64,000 nt of DNA from Triatoma infestans (taxonomy: Eukaryota > Arthropoda > Insecta > Hemiptera > Reduviidae). The stretch spans positions 62,001 through 126,000 of the forward strand of contig JAAEAF010003762.1 of the NCBI GenBank assembly GCA_011037195.1, given 5' to 3'. Below the pieces are notes generated by a model, which worked only from the letters and a program-made list of their open reading frames with translations, was not told the origin of the DNA and ran no database searches. The number at the start of each line of letters is the position of its first letter. The stretch's first letter is position 1. Shown piece by piece: positions 23,001 through 33,410 of the stretch. The translations under genes were made by a program, and so were the position numbers.

Positions 23001-23510
23001 ATTAATTTATGTTTTCACAAAAAGAAAACTCACATTCATTTTATAATAACTGGAATTTGAAAAAGCTATTTATTGTTTTTTTCTTCTTTAAATTCTTAAA
23101 TTGCATATAATCTTAAAAAATTACCAAAGAATATAAAATTGCAATTATGTAATATGTTCGTTATTTAAATAAATTATATAAATATATAATATTTTATTTA
23201 ATAAAATTGTGTACAAAATCGTACAATAATTAATTAATTTAAAAAGTTTTAATTAAATTTAAAGGATAATTTCATTAAAAATGGATTATAATAATTACAA
23301 ATGAAAACATAAAATATTTTTCCGGCTGATGAAACTTTATATAGTTTAAAATGTAAATTTATTTAAATTTCCCAATGTTACGGTTTCAATTTGATTATAA
23401 AAGTGGAAACAAACAGAACATAGTATTATTTACAATAAAATATACAGATTAAACATTTTAATATGGCCAAGTTTATTGTTACAAAAGAGATAAATATATT
23501 TTTATTTTAA
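23000..23510. other. Very AT-rich stretch
   Basis: Long A/T tracts; nothing recognised. Confidence 0.5.
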
Positions 23511-23604
23511 ATGTTAACTTGTGTGAAATTGAGTTATCATCGGAAATACAACGTATGATTGCAGGGAATACAAGACTTGGAACACAAAAATATATTTCTA
23601 ACAA

Positions 23605-23642
<38 letters not shown>

Positions 23643-24345
23643 CTGTATCTCAAAAAAGAAAAATCACTGGGAAAAAACTTGAAAATGTTTTTTTTTAGTC
23701 ACTCTTTATTTGAATTTAAAACTGTAACCAATTTTACAATAAGTAAATAAGCTGATATGATAATTGCAATGACTTGATTGGTAGTCATGCAGTAATGACT
23801 ACCACTAGCTGTTTAAAAGGTCGCAAGGCCAACGGCGCTTTATGCATCGCTGAGGATTTCCAGGGAAGGAATGTGAGGTGGGCCGATCAGTAGGCACTCA
23901 GTTTGTTACTCGGGTAAACATTTCCCTTGACAGGTTCTAAGCAATGTTAAGTTTTCCAGTATAATGCATGATTACGTTACTTATATAATATTATTTGACA
24001 TTTAAAGCATCGCTAGAATTCTAAGTTTGAAGAAAATCGGTTATCTGCAATTGCGATTTTATAGAATAGGATTTTGCGTTATTTTTTTCGGTGGGGGAAT
24101 CCCTTGAAAAGTGCTTCAACAAATTTCTTGAAATTTGGAATGCTAACTGCACAGATATGAATCTATTCCCACTATTATTTGGAATATTTTCTGGAAAAAT
24201 TTATTTAGCTTACACTATAATCTTAACCTTAACTGCGCGCTCAATAATTTGGCTGGGGAAAGGTGATTAATAATTCACTTTCGGACTATAATAAGTCACT
24301 AAATTCATGTGAATGTATCACATGAGTTTTTTTTTTTCCGATAAA
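23510..24345 (+). repeat. Repeat A copy, plus strand, with an inserted GC-richer block
   Basis: Left half gaaattgagttatcatcgga; (TG)n slot at 23607-23640; a foreign ~155-bp block at about 23780-23935; then agtttgaagaaaatcggtta (24027), and a diverged right end near 24310-24340 (catgtgaatgtatcacatg). Confidence 0.65.
23780..23935. other. GC-richer block with a perfect hairpin inside repeat A
   Basis: Begins with ggtagtcat-gcagta-atgactacc, a perfect 9-bp stem (23780-23803), followed by sequence of higher GC (ggccaacggcgc, gaggtgggccg). The neighbouring accactagc also occurs beside SINE copy 1 near 2185, so this may be another piece of that element. Confidence 0.4.
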
Positions 24346-26595
24346 TGTGGAAGTAAAGGGGAGGTTAGGCCCCAAACAATGTCACTAATTAAGTGCTCGC
24401 CAGTTTGGCTAAAAGATTCATCACCAATACGTATTCATCGTGAGAGAGAGAGACCTTTATGATATATTAAAGTTATTTAAAAACTGTTAAATTATGCAAG
24501 TCATTTTTGACAAGTATTATAACAGTCAGGTTGTTTTATGTTTTGCAATATTGAAATAATTTCACTTCCTATAAAATGTGAAATGTATAGGATAATATTC
24601 CTTCCTGTAAAATATATTAATATATTTATTATGAAATGTAGTATTTGGAAATGAAAGACCTTTCTATTTTATTATTATTTTAATATAAGTAATTAATAAA
24701 AGTGAAATTATAATTATTATGTTTTAATTGATATGATTGAAAAGCGGCACTGGATGGACCCATCACACAGTGAGTGTTGAATACGTCAAATATTTAATTG
24801 CTTAAATGAAATGAAAATAAAAGACAAAAAAAAAAATTTGAAATGTGTAGAATAGAAGTCATCATAATATATTTTGTCAACTTTACAATCGATTGATCTG
24901 AAAATAAAAGGTTAAAGAAAGGGTTGATTTCGTGGGTAAATTAATTTAATTTTCTTTACGAACAGTACAGTTGAATACGGAAATATCACAGAATATTTAA
25001 TCTTGGAAATTTAACAGCAAGGACATCAGTAAAAATTCAGCCAATGATGATAAATTTATCAGTTACATTAAATTTTTCTCCAAATTTTTAGCGATTTCTT
25101 TTTTCCAACAATACCTACCGCTTTTCGATGCCCTTCGATAACATTACCTAAAGATGGGTTTCTTTCATAAGTGTACAAAGATTTATGTTAGTTTCATTGC
25201 TATAAAAAAAAAAAAAAGATTAATGATTAATTCCGGATTGACGTAAATAAGGATTAATCAGAAATCATTGGTCCATGGAACGGTCATTAATCATTTGTTT
25301 CAGCTGAGTACTTTAACAAAAGAAATCAGCACTGAGGGGGCCTTCCAGTGGTTCAATGACAGATTTTACACGATTATAATATGTAATAACACAAAATACT
25401 TACTTGCTCAGATGATCAGAAGACGTTAATACTTAAGATAGGTTTTTATCTTACATAACTACAATATTGGAGCAAATGTCGATTTTATTTCATAGTTAAT
25501 GCCTAAACATAGAAAGTAAACGTAATCAAGTAATCATAGTGACTAATGACTGATGACTACCAATTAACTAATAAACGACTAACGACTAAAATATAATCAT
25601 TAATTGTGATTCATGTCATGATTAATTATTTAAGAAGACCGAGACAACCTATCGGAATTGTTCACCTGATTTACCTACCTACTCCACCATTCTACGCCAG
25701 AGGCTATACTCTTTACCCTCTACATCCACGTACTAAACTATAATTTTAATATAGGAATAAGTTAATATTTATATTATGTTTCTTTTTTAAAATAATTTAT
25801 TTTTTCTAACTTACATATTACTTAACATAACTTAGTTTGCTGACGTATGCAACCGTAAAATAGAAAACTGTCGATATAATAATTTTAAGACCACTTTACA
25901 TAAATACTTTAAATTGAAAAGTAAATGGTTACATATTACATATTTACGAATAAAACAAGTTCTACTCTAAGTGGTTTATTACAGATTAAATTCAGCATAT
26001 TACTGTAATTATAATTATTATTTGTTTGTTATTATAACAGAGAATTTAATTACATGCATACCTATAATAAATATAGGAAGGTAGTGAAGGCACTTCAGAA
26101 TGTCAACGGATATAATATAAATTTATTTCAAAGTATGTTACAGGAAAATTATATATAAAGGGCAGAATACTTGACAATTATCTAATTACCTTTCCCGCAC
26201 TTTCCCAACTGGCTTATTTATGTACTTTAATAAAAAAACGATATCTTACCACGGTTATAGTTTTGATGGTCTAAGTGTGCAAAAATAACTTATTCCTTTT
26301 TAATTAGTATTTTATACAGCAAAATTTATTCACAATTGAACTTAATAACCTGTGGAATTAATTCCACAAGTTTTTAACAACGTTAAGGAAGATTATGGAC
26401 AGGTTACTGTATACAGAAGAATAATTTGTAAAGATCGGAAACGAATTTATAACTTTACGTTGTTGTCAAGCGGCACACTGATTTTCACTAAAACAACTAG
26501 GAAAACAAATGAGGCAAGGTTGTAGGTAAAATAAGTATAAATGACAGTGACAGAAATGCCAGAGATGACGGCGATAAATAGAAGAATATTTCATC
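24345..26595. other. Unassigned AT-rich stretch
   Basis: No gene recognised. 25530-25630 is cryptically simple, with many copies of actaa, gacta and aatcatta. A long A-run lies at 25203-25218. Confidence 0.45.
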
Positions 26596-26597
26596 AG

Positions 26598-26795
26598 ATA
26601 TATTTTCCGTGATAGCCTGCTTCTTTTTCTGGTCATCTACCGGTTTCAGAGGAACAGTGTGATAACATGGATTTGCTCTGTGCCAATCTATGTTATCACA
26701 CTGTTTGACAAAAAGCAACCTGATGATGGGCGAACGCCCGACACCGGTCGATGATCAAGAAAATAAGCAGGCTATCACGGAAAATATCTCTGATG
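26598..26795. mobile_element. Penelope-type palindromic element
   Basis: Two arms face each other: ttttccgtgatagcctgctt at 26604 is mirrored by aagcaggctatcacggaaaa near 26770, and aacagtgtgataacatg by tatgttatcacactgtt at the centre (about 26680). The right arm keeps a whole hammerhead-like motif and the left arm only its 3' half (gaaaccggt, minus strand). Confidence 0.65.
26716..26754 (+). ncRNA. Hammerhead-ribozyme motif with core mutation
   Basis: CUGAUGA (26720), an extra U, stem II GGGC-GAAC-GCCC, then GACA in place of GAAA, stem III ACCGGU, C, and GAUG. The A-to-C change in the invariant GAA should abolish cleavage, and stem I has one mismatch. Confidence 0.6.
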
Positions 26796-26799
26796 CTTT

Positions 26800-27330
26800 C
26801 TACCGCTGCGGAACCAACCACAAAAAGAAGAATATTTCTTGGAGGTTTGGTGTAGAATACCGTTTGTATAATTGACTGGATATTATTATATATATAACCA
26901 AGCACAAACCACTTTCTCCTCTACTGTCCAAGCGGAGAGTTGAAAAACTCCAGTTTTCCTGCCGAGTACATTTTGCGAAAACGTCAACTATCAGCTGTTG
27001 GGTGAGAACACAAATTATTGCGCTCATACAACTTGTCAAATAATTAATTTCTCAATAAAAATGCATGTTTTAAGCCATCCCAAATGGGAAAGTTGTTTTT
27101 TTGTGGCGGGTGGAGGGGATTTGTATGATCAATTTAACTGACATATTTAATTGACAAATTTTTTTTAATGGCCATTTTAGCATACCATATAGTTGGGTTT
27201 ACCATAAAAAGAGATGTCAGGGGTTACGTATATACCTGAGTATGACTAGTATGCACCTTCTCTGTCTCAACTAACAAAGCTTATAGCGGCAGTTTAAATT
27301 TAAACCTTTTAAATTTTAAATTTAACTGGC
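26800..27330. other. Unassigned stretch
   Basis: No gene recognised. Short ORFs here are partly overlaps of the palindromic element. Confidence 0.4.
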
Positions 27331-27670
27331 GATCCCCCCCCAGAATTCTCCTAAAATAATTTGTTTCGAATAAATATTTCAAATAACAGTGAATGAACTG
27401 TGCAGTTGACGTTAACGTTCGAAGTTGAAGGAAAATCGGTGTATCCATTTTCGAGAAAATTCCAAAAAAATTTCAAGACGAATTCTGTAAGGTTGCACTT
27501 GCGGGTAATCGATGTGCTTTAAATTTGGACTTTCTGCAAAGTTTTCAATGAATTTTATTATTATATGGACAGTAGAACACTCAGGGGACAAGCAGTTGAT
27601 ATGAAAACTCAAATTTTCGAATTTGATACTTTCTCTCTCAACTTGCGGGAGAAAGTTAAAATTCATAGAT
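27330..27670 (-). repeat. Repeat A copy, minus strand, diverged
   Basis: aggaaaatcggtgtatcc...attttcgagaaaattcc near 27430-27470, acactcaggggac near 27569, aactcaaattttcgaa near 27606, tttctctctcaac at the left end. Confidence 0.6.
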
Positions 27671-28130
27671 ATTAAAACTTAGTTTTCCATCTGATTAAGT
27701 CAGTGCCACCAGGAGTTTCGCTGCACGAAATTTAGAAGAACGTTTTATTGAAGGGAGTTCTTTTTTAAACTTGCTGTACCAACACCACATAGAGCGTTCG
27801 TAATGCAGATCATTCCAGCACAGTGAGCATTCCTTTTCACTATTGCACAAACAATGAACCTGTTCATATACCATCAATTATCTCAGCTCCTAAATTACTT
27901 AAAAATTCAACCTCAACCTTACCAACTCTATCCTTCATTGAGCCCGGGTACTTGATGTCTAGGACGGATTTAATTTTCTAAAAGTTCAGGCTCTTTCCTC
28001 AGCGCAATCCCAAATTTAAACAAAATTATTCCTTAGGTAATTCGTACTCTTGCTATATTTTATCCAGAGATTAATAACTATAGTAGATACTATTTTTTAG
28101 GGAATATGTGTGGGTCCGCAATGCTGGATA
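27670..28130. other. Unassigned stretch
   Basis: A 60-codon minus ORF at 27695-27877 is Cys/Trp-containing but unrecognised. Nothing else stands out. Confidence 0.35.
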
Positions 28131-28156
28131 ACATCTGGGATGCATTTTTTCTATGT

Positions 28157-28195
28157 CCTGACCGGTTACGGATTTTCATCCAGCGTCATAGTGAG
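28157..28195 (-). ncRNA. Hammerhead-like motif, second subfamily, left arm
   Basis: The minus strand reads atgacgctggat-gaaa-atcc-gtaaccggtc. GAAA has become GTAA and the first core base has changed, so it is likely inactive. Confidence 0.45.
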
Positions 28196-28790
28196 GCCAA
28201 TCAAGTTCGTCTAGAGATTGTTACGTCAATAGAAAAGCCCTGTGGCTTTTCCAACAACTCAGTGAAGACGGTGGGGTTCGGGTAAGCAACAAAAACACAG
28301 ATGTTTATTTTCAGAAGGTTTATTCTTTAACTCTCACAATTAAAATACCTGTTCAAACATATATTGGTTAATCTCAAATAGAACTCAATATATACGTACA
28401 GTCATGTGCAGCAAAAATAGATAAAGAATGACATTACATATTGTTATTATGAGCATTATCATTATTAAATAACTGCTAAGGAGTAATTAATAAAAAAAAA
28501 ATCACTCATCCCTGCGGGTTTAATTATTATTGTCCAAAACGTCCAAATTAAAACAAAACTCATAAACACAACCTTTCCTGTCTCGTCTCTCTGTATAAAA
28601 TGATCTTAAAAGTAACCATATGATTTTTTTGTATAGAGTTGCAATTAGCAACCAGGTGATTTAAGTTAACTTTTAATTAATATACAAAATTACGTGGGTA
28701 GTCCCTACATCTGTCTAGAGATGTCACTGACCTACTTTTTTTTCTAATAAGATTACCTAATGGTGTAAGACTTGATTAGCTGGCCTCACT

Positions 28791-28824
28791 CTGACGCTGG
28801 ATGAAAATCCGAAACCGGTCAGCA
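28791..28824 (+). ncRNA. Hammerhead-like motif, second subfamily, right arm
   Basis: CUGACGC, U, stem II GGAU-GAAA-AUCC, GAAA, CCGGU, C (28820). Stem III ACCGGU is self-complementary and the triplet is GUC. The last core base (A9) is C here, as in its partner arm, while the copy at 16697 has A. Confidence 0.5.
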
Positions 28825-29400
28825 ACATCAAAGATATGCTTTCTATGACAGATAAAATCTCAAGTACTTGCCAGCCAATACGTACCATTATGAAAAGTTC
28901 AGCCAAAATATTACCATATTCAGTACTCACCTGAAACAAAGACGAAATATGTTTATAGTAATACCTTTTGTTGACGTCACTAAATTATAAACTAAAAAAG
29001 AAATGATAAAAAAGAGAAATGGAAAGTGATAAATAAAACTGTTTCAAAAGAGAAAGATAACATTTCCATTTCAGATATATTGGAACTTCAAGGAAAAATA
29101 TTATTCAATCCAATTACTAATAAGTTCATTGGCCTCCGGAAAATACTGTCAATATTTTCTGAAGGACGATCCTATTGAAGTTATTTAAATACAATAAAAA
29201 TAATAAAAACCTTTTATAATATTTTTAAACTGCCCCATTTTGTAAACAACCAATATCTGAATTGTAAGCAACAATTTTTTGCATCCAATATTTTAACAAA
29301 AATTCCATAACTGGATAAAAATTTCAAATGCAGCCTGTGTAGAGAAGGGGAAGTTTGATTGTCTGAATCTTAGTGTGTGATTTTTTTTGTTTTCTTTCAG

Positions 29401-29670
29401 GCGCGTTAACAACTGTGATCCTTGGTGCCCGGAGCCTGTTTAGTGCAATGCCTTTCTACAGAACAGTATTCTTTCTCTTTGAAAAACACAAATTCCATCT
29501 TGGATAGCGAGTTGTACAGACTCCTAAGAGAAGAAAAGCTATGGACAACATTGCTGTCCTCGATTCCTGCCACCTACCCAACCCATCAACAAATTACTTT
29601 ACATTATTATATTATAATTATTGTTTTATTAATATTTTTCACATTTCTTTTGGTAAAGTCTAGCGCCTAG
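29401..29670 (+). CDS. Candidate terminal exon of an unknown host gene
   Basis: A strong splice-acceptor-like sequence (a long T-rich tract ending tttctttcag at 29400) precedes a GC-richer block. Two frames are open. One runs from the acceptor for about 35 codons to a TAG near 29506 (ALTTVILGARSLFSAMPFYR followed by TVFFLFEKHKFHLG), hydrophobic and membrane-like. The other is open from 29422 to 29670 and encodes an acidic/amphipathic stretch (DSELYRLLREEKLW) and then a C-terminal hydrophobic segment (YYIIIIVLLIFFTFLLV) before TAG, like a tail anchor; it could begin at the inner acceptor ctttctacag near 29459. I recognise neither. No upstream exon was identified. Confidence 0.35.
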
Positions 29671-31245
29671 TTATTCAAAATTTACCCAACATACCATTGT
29701 ATACAAGACTTTTGTAGTTCTAGTCAGTGAATTCCAATTTCATGGTGAAAATTCCATTGTCGACTTTAGTACAAGACTTTGGGAGGATATCACTATTGGC
29801 ACGACTCTTGATTTTTTCCAGTTGGTATATTGAATTTTTAATTCTCCTGATATCGGCTGATTTGTACAAATTTTCATCAGTCGGCATGGCAGTATCTTCA
29901 GGCAAAGCTTTCTTGGCTTCCAAATTCACTATTAGGATGTCTCAGAAGTTGTTTACAATGTCGGCGTTTTCTGATACACTCTCACTACAAAAGTATACAT
30001 ATAGTTCTTACAGGCAAATGTGGCCACCACTTAATTTGCATAGCTTTCCTTTCAGAAAGAGCATTGCACTACTTTGGTTTGATTCCTGAGATCTGCATAT
30101 TTTTTTAAAAGCCTTCGTCCGCCCATTTTACGATTAAAGAATTAGTTTAATATTAACTTGCCTTCTAGCAACCAGTCAGCTCTCTGAAGTCATTGCTTGT
30201 TTAGTATTATTATTAATTGCAAAAAACAACCGTCAAAGGTGATCCCCAGTGGTTTAACTGTTATCTTATATAAGTTGTGCACCCCGAAAGAGAAATTATA
30301 AGAACTAACTAATTAATAGGTGAAATGTAATGGAAGAGAACTAAAGCAGAAGTAAATACTTACCAGTAGAAGTGACATGCATTTTTTATTTGGAGGCCAA
30401 AATAGAAAAAAAGAAGAAGAAGAAACAAAAGGAACAATTGTGTCAGTTTGGAGCTGGGAGGGGGGAGCCGTGACCCTCCATAGGAGGATTCTCTTCTTTA
30501 TTTGCTCCAATCCCTTTTTCTTTCTTACCAATTCTTCTTGTCACGCCGCTCCCACCCAGATTTCACTACCAAGGCCAACCATGATCCCATTTCCTTGCAA
30601 ATCTTCTTCCTATATCCCCTTAACTGCATCACAGATTTTTCTATTTGATTACTTCACTACTTCTCTTCGCTGCTACATCTTTCTTCCACTTCTTCCTTTT
30701 TCTATTTACTCCATTTCTTTTTTAGCGCTTCCTTTGTTCGCTTTCACACATCTGCAGACCACATTATTGGGTTGAGTGGATTTTTCTATTTCTAAGTTTA
30801 AGAGTTTTGCGCTAAAGGAAGTACAAGTCACCCTCAATTCCCAAGGAATATGGGATTATCCCAATTGGAATTAGTATTTTCCACTTATATATATGAGTGT
30901 ATGAAGGGAAATTCACCTTTTTTTACTGCACCCTCGGTTTTCCATGGTTGTTGGTTTTCTAATACTTGTTGAGCTACTCAAGTGAATTGACTCTTTCAAT
31001 TGCATAATATAAGGCAAAAAGGAGACAAGTAAACTATGTTGGTGGCGGGATGTGGAAAGAAGATATGCAACGACTGGAAAATTTGCAATGCCGGGGAAGG
31101 AGAAATAATGCATACACTTCTGCACCAGGCATGGCATTAACCAACAAATACCGTGAAATAGCATAAATGGAAAGAAAAAAAATAAATAAAGATAGAACTT
31201 TGAGGGGGAGAAGATTTGAGCGTCGAATGCACCACTTGTGAAGCC
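29670..31245. other. Unassigned stretch
   Basis: Overlapping ORFs at 29720-30089 (69 codons minus, 120 plus) lie in a more mixed-composition block but match nothing I know. The 132-codon ORF at 30377 is Ser/Phe/Pro-rich, as expected from pyrimidine-rich DNA. Confidence 0.35.
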
Positions 31246-31248
31246 AAC

Positions 31249-31259
31249 TCTATAAAAGA
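31249..31259 (+). promoter_or_regulatory. TATA-box-like motif
   Basis: tctataaaaga lies about 60 bp upstream of the ATG at 31311, with a cagggag-type start region in between. A similar ctataaaaggg occurs at about 59949. Confidence 0.3.
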
Positions 31260-31310
31260 GGGGAGGGAAGTGCATAAGTGTGTCTGTCTGTCAGGGAGTG
31301 TTTGTGGAGG

Positions 31311-31445
31311 ATGAAGCAGAAATCTTGTACTACTCCTTCTTTGGCTGAAATTGCCATACTATCCCAGTCGGCTAGGGTGAACTACTTGGTGGATAAACTT
31401 GAAGATCCTACTACACCCTACGTACTGGGAGATGTGTGCGCTTAA
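31311..31445 (+). CDS. Small hypothetical ORF, 44 codons
   Basis: An ATG at 31311 opens a 44-codon frame ending in TAA at 31443. Composition is protein-like, with an amphipathic middle (SLAEIAILSQSARVNYLVDK). It sits about 60 bp after the TATA-like motif, a spacing that would put a start site near 31280. I recognise no family. It could be a first exon, a transposon relic or chance. Confidence 0.25.
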   Translation: MKQKSCTTPSLAEIAILSQSARVNYLVDKLEDPTTPYVLGDVCA

Positions 31446-31619
31446 CTAGTAGAATAACTCAAGGGGAAAGCACATACTTGAATTAGCTTAAAATTGTTGG
31501 TTGCTTTGTTTTGTTGTTGCACAATTATTGTTTAATTTTATGCTATTGTGATTCATAAAGAATATATTAACAACAACATGTATAAACAACATCACCCTCG
31601 ACAGTTCTAGCATTTTTTA

Positions 31620-32117
31620 TTTTCTCTAACTACGGTTAGAGAAAATATTGCGATCATGCAGAATTTTCGATATTGAGTTTCCACCGGAAATACACGTTTT
31701 AAGGTCCCCTGAATCCAAAAAGTGTTTTTAGAAAATGATCTGTATGTCTATCTGTTAGTGTGTGTGGATGAAAGTGAGTCAAAGAATATCTCAAAAATCG
31801 AAAAGTTGCAGGAAGCTTAAACTTGGAATTCCGTTTAGGTACTACCACCGCATCAGACATTAAGAATTCCGGCAAAATCCTTCATCCGGAAGTACCATAT
31901 TACTGAATTGTTTTTCAGTTTTTGTGAATTTCTCGAAAACGGCTCCAACGATTTTCTTTACACTTGTTATATCAACTACACATACAAAGAGCTAATGTTT
32001 CGGAGGATCTGCATTTTGGTTGACGAAAAACGTCTCAATAAATGTTTAATTGATCGAAAAACGATAGTGTTGTATTTTTTCACGTCCCCTCACCCTTAAT
32101 ATATATAGAAAGAGAGA
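31620..32117 (+). repeat. Repeat A copy, plus strand, host of the LOA-like element
   Basis: Begins with the hairpin ttctctaactacggttagagaa, then atattgcgatcatgc, gagtttccaccggaaatac, aaggtcccctgaat, a short TG slot, ttccgtttaggtactacc, catccggaagtacc, and ctcgaaaacggctccaacga. Repeat A identity fades after about 32000. Confidence 0.7.
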
Positions 32118-32129
32118 AAGACTTCGCTG
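32118..32129. repeat. Target-site duplication, left, of the LOA-like element
   Basis: aagacttcgctg, identical to 37171-37182. Confidence 0.9.
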
Positions 32130-33195
32130 TGGAGCCAAAGGTTTGAGGGAGTATTCGTACTCACATAGGGTGAAACTTCCCTATGTTTCTCGAGACGGCT
32201 ATTCCGTCGCGGAACCTCATTCTAGCCCATCCAACGCGTCCTCGCCGGAAACATCTGCGCTCCACTTTGTGGAAGCGTGGGTGGCTAAGTTGGAGGGTGA
32301 ACGCAGAGGGTAGCCTTCGGGCTATTTGGGAACCTAGCACTCCCACGTACCTCAGCTACAATTACAGACTAACAAGTGCAGTGGTTTTCCCATTAGGAGT
32401 GTGAGTTGGTGGAGACTTTTCTGCCCTCTGTTTGGGTCGCCATAATTTATGTGCGGCCTGAATCTCTTGCAGCGAATTCTTTTGCTGCGGAGCCTCCGTG
32501 GGAATTCATATTGCATCACTTACACCTAAACGCCTTAACATTATACACTTACATAGTTACAGTCTTACACGCCAGTGGCACGTGCTGGTGCCACCCACAT
32601 GTTTGCCGTGTGTGGATACCTGTGTCGTGGGGGAGGGAAGTCCTGGTGGTTGAGGATGCAGGTTCTCGCTGGAGGCAAGTTTCCTCGGCGTGCCTTGCAG
32701 TCCAACACACCACTTTGGTTCCTGACTCCACTAAACAGGCGGCCAGAGCCTAACCCAGCTCTGGTCAATCGGCTAGCGTAAAGAACGCATGGGTGAGCTC
32801 CCGGGTATTGTGGGCCATGGCTCACAATCCCTGGGCGCTATATCTCTAGGGTAGCTCTGGCGCTTCTTCAAAGCGTCCCAAATTGTGAGGCTCCGTGGAG
32901 GGTGGAGAGCTCTGGAGATGAATTTTTAATTTTATTTTATATGTTTTTAATTTTAAATTCGTCAGCCGGGGGCCCCTTAGAGGAGGGGGCCACCGGTGGT
33001 GGGGGTAATTCCTCTGTACATCCAGAGTCGGGTGACCAGGGCCTGGATGCACTAATGGGTGGGAATCTGGAAAAATATCCAGAGGCAGGGAAGGCTTGCT
33101 CTGGAGGAGAACGTGTCAGGAGGAGCCGCGGAGGACTTGTCCTCCTGCGGCGATTTCTGAAACGTGGTCAAAGGAAAAAGGAAAGATATGTAAGG
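32130..33195 (+). other. Leader region of the LOA-like element, no recognisable gag
   Basis: GC-rich and full of short ORFs on both strands. The best ORF1 candidate starts at 32902 (170 codons). Its first ~100 residues are Gly/Glu/Arg-rich (GGPLEEGATGGGG, then RVRRSRGG) and its last ~65 are a by-product of the (TTTA)n tract. No CCHC zinc knuckles or RRM are visible in any frame, so ORF1 is missing, deleted or unrecognisably short. Confidence 0.6.
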
Positions 33196-33345
33196 CAGGT
33201 ATTTTTATTTTTATTTATTTATTTATATTTATTTGTTTGTTTATTTATTTATTTATTTATTTATCTATTGGTCTATTTATTTATTTATAATTTATTTATT
33301 TTATTATTATTTGTTTATTTATTTATTTTATTATTATTCATTTAT
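33195..33345. repeat. (TTTA)n microsatellite inside the LOA-like element
   Basis: About 150 bp of TTTA units with TTTG, TCTA and TTAT interruptions, between the leader and the endonuclease-RT frame. Confidence 0.95.
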
Positions 33346-33410
33346 TTTTGTTCCTGCCTGCTATCAAGTTTGTCAGAAGTTCCATTTCTTACATTAGTTG
33401 ACTTATTACT

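Larger units (their letters stand above)
28130..28865. mobile_element. Penelope-type inverted pair, second subfamily
   Basis: Two ~75-bp arms about 600 bp apart (28145-28215 and 28780-28855) are reverse complements: cggattttcatccagcgtca against tgacgctggatgaaaatccg. Each carries a hammerhead-like motif. The sequence between is AT-rich with no RT coding. Confidence 0.6.

Noticed and set aside
30377..30775. 132-codon plus-strand ORF
   Set aside because: Phe/Ser/Pro-rich low complexity from pyrimidine-rich DNA, with no start context or domain.
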